DNA from: Polytrichum commune
Lineage: Eukaryota > Streptophyta > Polytrichopsida > Polytrichales > Polytrichaceae
Reading direction: 5' to 3'
Assembly: GCA_950295325.1 (NCBI GenBank)
Contig: OX485804.1
Coordinates: 50,828,429-50,892,428 of the forward strand
DNA: 64,000 bases
Shown: piece by piece, positions 57,530-64,000 of the stretch
Layout: every line of letters starts with the position of its first letter
Position numbering within the stretch: position 1 is the first letter of the stretch
Notes under the pieces: generated by a model
What the model was told of the DNA's origin: nothing
What the model saw: the letters and a program-made list of their open reading frames with translations, nothing else
The model's database searches: none
Program-made: the position numbers and the translations under genes

Positions 57530-58885
57530 GTTAACTATAGTTTATATATATATAAGTGCTCCCTAAAATGCATTGAAAGAAATCTAGTTAACTATAGTTA
57601 TTTCAGTAGTTCTTGATTATTTATTTTTAAATTTTTGGGTGATAAATGAGTAGCTTCAATCCTTGACCTGTATTCGAGAAGAAGGTGCACAAAATCCAAG
57701 AAAGGTTTGGTATAGTGAATAGCCATGAATTGACATGAGCAAAGTGGACAACTACAATTATAATCTTTCATAATAAAGGACAAAGCCTCACGGTTCTACC
57801 GTTTTCTTGTTAAGGTAAGCGCAGCCTTAAACGGCCACGTTTAACTCCACGCTTGCTTCTCGTAGGATATTGAACGTGCAATTAGTGTGGGCATGTAGCC
57901 ATCTTGAATGTGCTTTTTGTAACTCATACGATTCAGTTGCTCAAACTGAAGAACATGTTTTTCATAGAACGATCATATGGGTCATCCCGATTACGTCGGC
58001 TCATGATCCTAGAATGGGTAACGATTTTTGAGCACTTAGTCCAATTTTTTTTTTTTATGATGTCCATTCATCGATTCGTATCTAACCATACATCACTTGA
58101 TATAGTTGTTTGTTTAAGATGTGTAATCGATCGAGCATGCTTTGATCTCGCTTTGCATGTTGTATACCCACTGCCTTTGTTGACTGACAACTTAATAAAT
58201 ACACAATGCTGATAAAATTTTCAAACCAATAGTTTTTGACCGTGGACAACTCGGGAGTGAAATCTGAGATGGAATTTGGGAACATGTAGCATGCGACTAT
58301 GGTTGCATTTTGAGAAATGTATACTGCTATGTACAATTAGGTTGCACGTTTACCCATGCAAATTATCTTGAGTCTAAATTATACCACCAAAAACAAACTT
58401 TAGTTATCCACCTACATAGCGACCACGACTCTGAAATGGAAATTTTAAAATCATGAATTTGTTAATGCATCGATAACATTCAATAGTGAGGATGTGTCAA
58501 TGGATTAGCATCGGGCTACCTAATTACACATACCGGTGTACATAAGGGTCCAAAATCAAGAACTAAGTTATGAGTCCCAAACCTCCTATGATTGGAACAC
58601 ACTTCAGACCTCGTTATGCTTAAAAGTTCGACTTGTTAAAAAATAGAATGCATCACCTCTTGAGACGAGACTGATGAACCTTTTTTCCCCCAAAACTATG
58701 GGGATGTGTAAAGGCCACCTCATTGTGTTCACAACATTGGACTGTTGCCCAATTTGATCGCTCGTCTTTGAGCTTTTATTGGCATTGGGCCCTAACACAG
58801 ACACACCCAAATCACAAGGAGTTGGAGCTTGGAATTATGTAGATTGATTGCAACTATTACCATGTAAACACCGCCTCATTTTCAT
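57530..58885. other. Intergenic, nothing recognised
   Basis: AT-rich, a short TA run at about 57,544 and a T11 run near 58,046. No gene recognised. Confidence 0.35.
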
Positions 58886-58889
58886 AGCC

Positions 58890-59520
58890 ATATCCTTGAA
58901 CAATATATATCTCCAATTTGCAATCTACACAACCACCTATCAAAATGACAATTGTCTCCAATTAATTTCATGTTGCAAAAACAAACACAATACAATTTAA
59001 GAAACAACCGACACAATAAAGTGGTACATGCACTAACCATAACATTGTTAGCCCACCCTACAACATGATGTTTCACGTTGATTAACACCGAAGAATTTAA
59101 AGACCACACCCTGGATAACATAATACACTCTTGGCTCCTCTCTTGCACATGCTTCCTCCCACAAACCCTAAACCTTGTCATATTACAGCCATGCATACTC
59201 TATGTCCTAGGTGCACCACCCTCGGCCAAACCACCCTTTATCCCAAACCCCAATCCAAACACACATATAATTGAATTCACCTATTGTAACGACATGTTTC
59301 CCTCTGCCGATGTATCACGCAAACTTGACAAACGTGTTGTACTCCAACCACTCTTATCCGACAAGGTTGGGTAGTACTACTGCGCATAATCATCACTGCT
59401 TGAAGAAGAGGTACCATACACAACTATACCACCCAAAGTCTCAAAGACATCAACATAACCCCCCATAATGTTCATAAATTAATGGATACTTCCTCTTAGA
59501 TTGGAATTTGATATCCAACA
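58890..59520 (+). pseudogene. Old LINE copy 4: CCHC knuckle and nuclease C-terminus
   Basis: At about 58,996-59,060 NLRNNRHNKVVHALT matches the RHNK block. Then FTLINTEEFKDHTLDNIIHS continues to SWLLSCTCF, and HIIEFTYCNDMFPSADVSRK lies at 59,263-59,322, collinear with the young nuclease. The RPD is decayed (LVILQP). A TGA interrupts just before FTLIN. It ends in NPP near 59,466. A 5'-truncated dead copy. Confidence 0.78.
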
Positions 59521-59984
59521 CCCATCGTACCCAATAAACTAAAACTTGACAAACAAAACACCAATTCCACTGGACTAAAAACTACTCATCACCCCTCGGA
59601 CAAACAATATCCTTTGGTCTACCTACTGACAACATGCACTAAGCCATCTCCGCACACCCTGCCCACACGGGCATGGACTCGAAATGGTGAATGGACAACG
59701 CATGTCGGTTGTATTAAAAATTGACAAATTTTAATTTCTTTTTATTCAGTTGCACCATAATACACCTCTCTCATATCCATCCATGTTAAAAGCACTGGTT
59801 TGGATTTGGACCATTCTAGCCCGGCTGCACCCATGCATTTGAATTATAAATCACTTTAACATAGTCCCCCCATGGTTCAAGTATGTCACATGCGACCTCG
59901 TTGTTTCCGTCCATTGTTCTCGGAATGGTGGGGTGATGGGCTGACCATCACCACATTGTCCATTGTATAATGGATATCGCATAC

Positions 59985-60935
59985 AAGGTAATGATCAGTT
60001 TCATCTAGACTGTGCTCCACTAAATCAATTCAAGGTCTTTGATGTTATCAATGGTGTCAAATCAACATACATAACCACATAGTATTTCATGTTGGGTTTT
60101 TGTTGGACGAGCGAGAGGTACGTGAGTATGCAAGAATTCCTTCTCGCCTTCATTGGCCTTGGGCTCTAATTTAGTGTAACCCCCCTCATTTTTACGAGGA
60201 TCCGAAACTTGGAATTATATAGATTGCAATGTGGTGACATTCCCAACATATCCTATGTAAGGTTGAGGCATCTATAACCCGTAAAATAAGAGAGGTTGCA
60301 TTTGTTTAGGAGAAGCAATTTGGGGGAATTATTTCATTTATGAAGAGAAACAATTCGAAGGAGGATGCATTATTATTATTATTATTATTCATGAATATTG
60401 AATTGCTACAAAGTTTGAAGCAATATAGTTAGGGTAACACACAGTCGATGTATAGGTCAACCCATAACCGCTCATCCAAATGCAAATGCAAATGCTTGGC
60501 TATAACAATTGTCAAAACTCTTATAAGGGTAAACAAATCACAAGTTGTCGCCACATAAACTGTAACTTTGTTTGCCTAAAAAGAATATAGACCTCATTCC
60601 TGTCGGCATCACATGACCCTAGTGAACGGTTAAAATGGACATGGTCAACTATGGATGCCTCGACTTCAAGGGTTGTTTATTGGTTCATACGCATAGTGCT
60701 GCACTAAACTAATTCAAGATCTTTGATGCTCTCTTTGGCGTCAAATCAACATACGTAAAGACATATTATTTCACGTTGTCTTTGGTGGATGAATGAGAGG
60801 TACGTTTGTATGCAAGAATTCCCTCTCGCCTTCATTAAACATTGGCTCTAACTTACTGTAACCCCCCCGCCCCCCCACCCCAATTTTACGAGGACCCGAA
60901 ACTTAGAATTATGTAGATTGTAGCGGAAGGACAGC
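59985..60935 (+). repeat. Direct repeat pair (~250 bp, 680 bp apart)
   Basis: 59,985-60,235 and about 60,667-60,935 share GTCTTTGATG / GATCTTTGATG, GTCAAATCAACATAC, GAGAGGTACGT, ATGCAAGAATTCC, TCTCGCCTTCATT, GTGTAACCCCCC / CTGTAACCCCCC and GAATTATRTAGATTG. A shorter version of the last phrase is near 58,827. The spacer includes a (TTA)n run (60,369-60,389). Looks like two copies of an unknown repeat, or a local duplication. Confidence 0.65.
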
Positions 60936-61555
60936 TTGCGCTTTTAATTTGATTTTCCCCGTCCTAGGACGGAGGCCAGATGCGAGAGCCTCTGTCCCAG
61001 GCTTCAATGTCCTGCGCTTTGAAGCTGGGGCCCTAGCTGGGGCTAATACTCTCACACTAGGGTAGGCTAGTCTACTGGAGATCCAAAGGCCCTAGGGTAG
61101 CCTTGTTGTACGTTCCCAAGGGGATGATTTAAGGCTTGGGGTGGGGGGTGTCGTAGGTAGGCGTCACTAGCTACTAGGTGTCGTAGGCAGCTACTAGGGT
61201 GCGGCCTGGAAAAAGAAAACGCCTTAGTCCCACACCTATCATCACTGCAATAATAAAAACATTTTCCACACAAATAAAATAGCCAACCTGTGGACGGGTG
61301 CGGTGCTTGGAGGCGGCAGCAAGGGCGAGTAATGAAGCATAACCTCCTAAGGGACTAGATTTGATAGGAGGCCCTTGAGATGTTCTTAGAGCAAGGAGGT
61401 TATAGAAACAAATGTGTAATAAACCAGGAACGAAAATGAATTAATTGAATTAAAACCTCCAAGCGGGGATAGGGGTATGTAACTTGTAGGTGTAGGGAGG
61501 AGGGCCTACGTACTCGTGTAGGACGTAGTGAGAGGCCCAGGGTAGTAGAGATCTG
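60936..61555. other. Transition into GC-rich gene-proximal DNA
   Basis: GC content and CpG frequency rise sharply. GGTGTCGTAGGTAGGCG / GGTGTCGTAGGCAGCTACTA repeats lie at about 61,147-61,198. No gene recognised. Confidence 0.4.
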
Positions 61556-61877
61556 GCGTGGGAGCGGCACCCGGCGTCACTGTGCGGCCAGTGGCGTGGG
61601 GTGTGTCAACAATGCGAAAGCGAGGGGGTGACGCGCGTGTGCGGTGGAGAGAGGGTCGGAAAGCGGTTGTTTGCGGTCAACTGCCTCACCACCTCACGCG
61701 CGACGCGCGCAAGCTAACCTCGTTTATTATGCGGCTAGGCCCGTCAGTTGCGTCTTGTTGCGTCACGTTGCGTCAAGGGAGTTGGAAAGCGGCAGTGAGC
61801 CTAGAAGGGTAAAGAGACACTGGCTGACGGGCGGCAGAGACGCCGGCAGATTGCGGCAGCGGCGAGATACCCGGAAC

Positions 61878-61941
61878 GAGAGAGAGAGAGAGCGAGCGAG
61901 GTTGGGGGGGGGGGGGGAGAGAGAGAGAGAGAGAGAGAAGG
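61878..61941. repeat. Homopurine (GA)n - G14 - (GA)n tract
   Basis: GA repeats, a short GCGAGCGAGGTT break, a run of 14 G (61,904-61,917), then (GA)n to 61,941. Able to form triplex or G-rich structures; plant promoters often contain GA tracts. Confidence 0.8.
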
Positions 61942-62097
61942 CGTGTACGAGCGCTCGTAGTGAGCTTTCGAGTGATGATGGCAGCTATGGCGTGGCTGTG
62001 AGCTTGGTTGCATGGTTTGGGGCGCTGCGTTTTGGCTGGAGCTGCCGTTTTGTGCTCAGTTTACCAGCTTTCGGTCTGCAACTCCGATTGTTGGCTG

Positions 62098-62131
62098 TTG
62101 CTGCTGCTGTTGCTGCTGCTGTTGCTGCTTT
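62098..62131. repeat. (CTG)n / (TTG)-interrupted tract
   Basis: GTTGCTGCTGCTGTTGCTGC type repeat, about 11 triplets. A second, purer CTG tract is at 62,705-62,731. Confidence 0.8.
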
Positions 62132-62333
62132 GGAGACACACAACACACTGGGAGTTGAAGAGGAGGTTGGAAGGAAGGAAGGAAGGCGAAGATGGAAGGG
62201 CAGGAGGAGTGCAGGAAGTGGTGGCTCGGATCGGGCGCAGGCGGGAGTCAATGACCTGCGCATCCGGGGAGTTTCGATGGCCGGTTAGGCGGTGCACCTT
62301 CGCAGTTTGAGGGAGAGGGAGCGAGGTAGGTAG

Positions 62334-62383
62334 GTGCGTGCGTGCGTGTGCGTGTGCGTGCGCGCGCGCGCGCGCGTGTGTGT
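62334..62383. repeat. 50-bp alternating purine-pyrimidine tract (GT/GC)
   Basis: Strict R-Y alternation, GTGCGTGCGTGCGTGTGCGT continuing into a (CG)8-type core and GTGTGTG. Strong left-handed (Z) DNA potential. Confidence 0.8.
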
Positions 62384-62704
62384 TTGGGGCAGCAGAGAGA
62401 AGGAAGGGAGGGAGGAAGGAAGGGGGTTTCTAGTTCGAGGAGAGGGAGAGAGGGAGAGAAAGGGCGGTGGGCAGAGGAATGATTGGTGAGCTGGGAGCGG
62501 GGACGTAATCCGTGGGGGCGTGGTGACGGGAATGGGGACACTGGGAATGCCGTATGCGTGGGCGAGGAGAGGGGAGCGGAGTCATTATGGGGAGAAGAAT
62601 GACGGGCTTGGAGGGTTGCGAGGAGGCGAGAATGGGAACAGCTGCTTCGTCTGCGCTGCCAGGCTCCCTGCGTTTTGGTGTGACACCCTCGAGGTCAGGG
62701 CGCT

Positions 62705-62731
62705 CCTGCTGCTGCTGCTGCTGCTGCGATT
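62705..62731. repeat. (CTG)8-type tract
   Basis: Uninterrupted CTG triplets within the leader region. Confidence 0.85.
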
Positions 62732-63450
62732 CTGCCCTGTGACTCTCCAGGTTTGAGCAGGAAGACGAAGACTAAGAGGAAGGAAAGGAAAGGAAAGTGA
62801 AGAGAAAGGAAGGGAAGGGGTAGGGGCATTGCTGTATGGAGTGCCGTTGGGGCGAAGCGTGGGGCCACCATCATCTGCGTATTCTTCAGTGGTCTACTGT
62901 ATTCCAGCTGCCATCTTTGTGAGAATCGGGGGAACATAGCCCTCCGCATCCGAGAGAGCTGCATTGTAATTTACTTGACCGAACTTTCCACTCCACCTGG
63001 GTTCGGCGTCGTACATCTATCTGCAGGGGAAAGGTACCGCGGACTTCATGACCAGAAAGCAAGCAAGCATACATACATACATACACACCTGTGGCAAGAA
63101 AAAAAATTGGTTGTAAGTTTAGAGACTTCACATTTTTGTTGTCAGGTCGGTTGGGGTGGGTAATCCCGTTATCGGAATCCACTTCGGGAGCTGGACTGTC
63201 ATCCTCCTCCTCGAGTTATTATTTTCTTATCACATATGAGACTGCAGTTTCCGGAGACAACCCATAGCCTATTAGAGCGGTTAAAAGCATCATCGTCATC
63301 ATCATCGGTGGTCAGGATGATGTCTGTCCTGTAGCTTGCGCAAGTGGGTTCCGTGAGTCGACATTCTTGGGGGTGGGGGCATGGTGATGGGAGCAAGGTG
63401 GGGTGCGTTGTTGTAGCACTGGGGCATTATTTAGGCTAAGCTGCCGGACC

Positions 63451-63468
63451 AGGGCGCCTTGGCGCCCT
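63451..63468. other. Perfect palindrome/hairpin in the leader
   Basis: AGGGCGCC-TT-GGCGCCCT: an 8-bp perfect stem with a 2-base centre, about 145 bp before the predicted start codon. If transcribed it would fold strongly and could slow scanning. Confidence 0.6.
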
Positions 63469-63612
63469 GCCCGGTGGCTGGAGCCCCGACATATGAAATG
63501 AAAGTGGATATGCTTCTTCCCTTCATGATGATTATGTGTTGTGAAAAGACATCTGGTCAAGAAGAACCGAGGGAGTGAGGTGGGGTGAGGGATTACTGCA
63601 GCCGATAGGTAG

Positions 63613-63823
63613 ATGGCTGGTGCCCAAGCACAGACAGTTTCTCCTTCTCTACTCCGCTCCGGTGGCAATGCTCTGCTTGGAAACCAAGGCGGGGGCGGTG
63701 GGCTTTCCCAGCCAATTCTATCTTCTCTAGCCACCAGGCGGTCTCAATTTGGAGGAGTTAACATGCTGGCAGGATTCTCTAACCTCTCCTCTCTCAACGG
63801 GGTCTCCAATCCAGGACTCACAG
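63613..63823 (+). CDS. First coding exon of a probable plastid-targeted protein (partial gene)
   Basis: The ATG at 63,613 opens 70 codons ending at CAG|GTGAGC (donor at 63,823/63,824), leaving a phase-1 intron. The peptide MAGAQAQTVSPSLLRSGGNA continues with a G5 stretch and SSLATRRSQF, then MLAGFSNLSSLNGVSNPGLT. It is rich in S, A, G, L and N, has R but almost no D or E, and so is typical of a chloroplast transit peptide. The mature protein lies beyond the window. Some stromal chaperones such as ClpC have a similar GFSGLR-like end of the transit region, but this is not enough to name the gene. A continuation of the frame to 63,918 past the donor is less likely to be used. Confidence 0.5.
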
Positions 63824-64000
63824 GTGAGCATGCCTACCGAGCCATCATTACTATTCTGGGCAGGAATGGAATGGAGTACTACTGCTTGGTTGCTTGGTAT
63901 TGCAAAGAGGCTTTGTGATGATGTTCTCAGCATTGGAGCTGTCCTCGAAAGGACATGCACCATCCCCTTGGTTATGAATGTATGACAGATGTCCAGGTCT
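63824..64000 (+). other. Start of intron 1 (to window end)
   Basis: Begins GTGAGC, fitting the plant MAG|GTRAG donor consensus. No acceptor is visible before 64,000. Confidence 0.45.

Larger units (their letters stand above)
61556..63612 (+). promoter_or_regulatory. GC/CpG-rich upstream and leader region of the right-end gene
   Basis: Composition differs completely from the rest of the window: CpG-rich, full of simple repeats (GA, G14, GC/GT, CTG, ACAT, ATC), and directly upstream of the predicted first exon. It probably contains promoter, 5' UTR and perhaps a leader intron, but no TATA box, start site or splice sites can be fixed. Long open frames here (for example 61,644-62,288, 214 codons) follow from GC content and low complexity and are not accepted as genes. 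Confidence 0.45.

Noticed and set aside
61644..62288. 214-codon open frame in the GC-rich leader
   Set aside because: Low-complexity R/G/E runs from GA and CTG repeats, overlapping open frames on both strands, no recognisable domain.

Overview
This is a eukaryotic nuclear window, probably from a streptophyte: a charophyte alga or a non-seed land plant. The reasons are a large AT-rich repeat landscape, PIF/Harbinger- and pogo-type MITEs, a chromovirus remnant, and at the right edge a first exon that looks like a plastid transit peptide with a canonical GT splice donor. The species cannot be named from the sequence. No rRNA, tRNA, CRISPR or prokaryotic gene organisation is visible.

Layout. 1-15.5 kb: gene-poor AT-rich DNA with several inverted-repeat elements. 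15.9-29.7 kb: an old, decayed LINE on the + strand, split by a much younger LINE of about 9.3 kb on the - strand (17,867-27,151). The young copy is bounded by a 12-bp target-site duplication and a (TATC)7 tail. 30-44 kb: nested MITEs (a five-copy ~500-bp TTA-flanked family, a ~500-bp family with a GGTATTTAGTGTCA-type end, and a pogo/Emigrant-like element), another LINE remnant, and a 1.9-kb TG...CA insertion. 44-61 kb: LTR-retrotransposon scraps (chromodomain, PBS-like sites), two more LINE remnants and further dispersed repeats. 61-64 kb: an abrupt GC- and CpG-rich region with simple repeats, read as the promoter/leader and first exon of a host gene running off the right end.

The centrepiece is the young LINE. 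Its first ORF (RRM-like plus coiled coil) is followed by a long second ORF whose domains run: duplicated N-terminal module, 2A-like CGDIEPNPGP, APE-type endonuclease, reverse transcriptase, a linker with a possible methyltransferase-like fold, RNase H, CCHC knuckle, and an R2-type restriction-like endonuclease (RPD...E...K). Two different nuclease types in one element is the Dualen/RandI plan. The second ORF is broken by one 1-nt frameshift and three in-frame TAA codons, so this copy looks recently inserted but dead. At least four older relatives in the same window carry the same C-terminal module.
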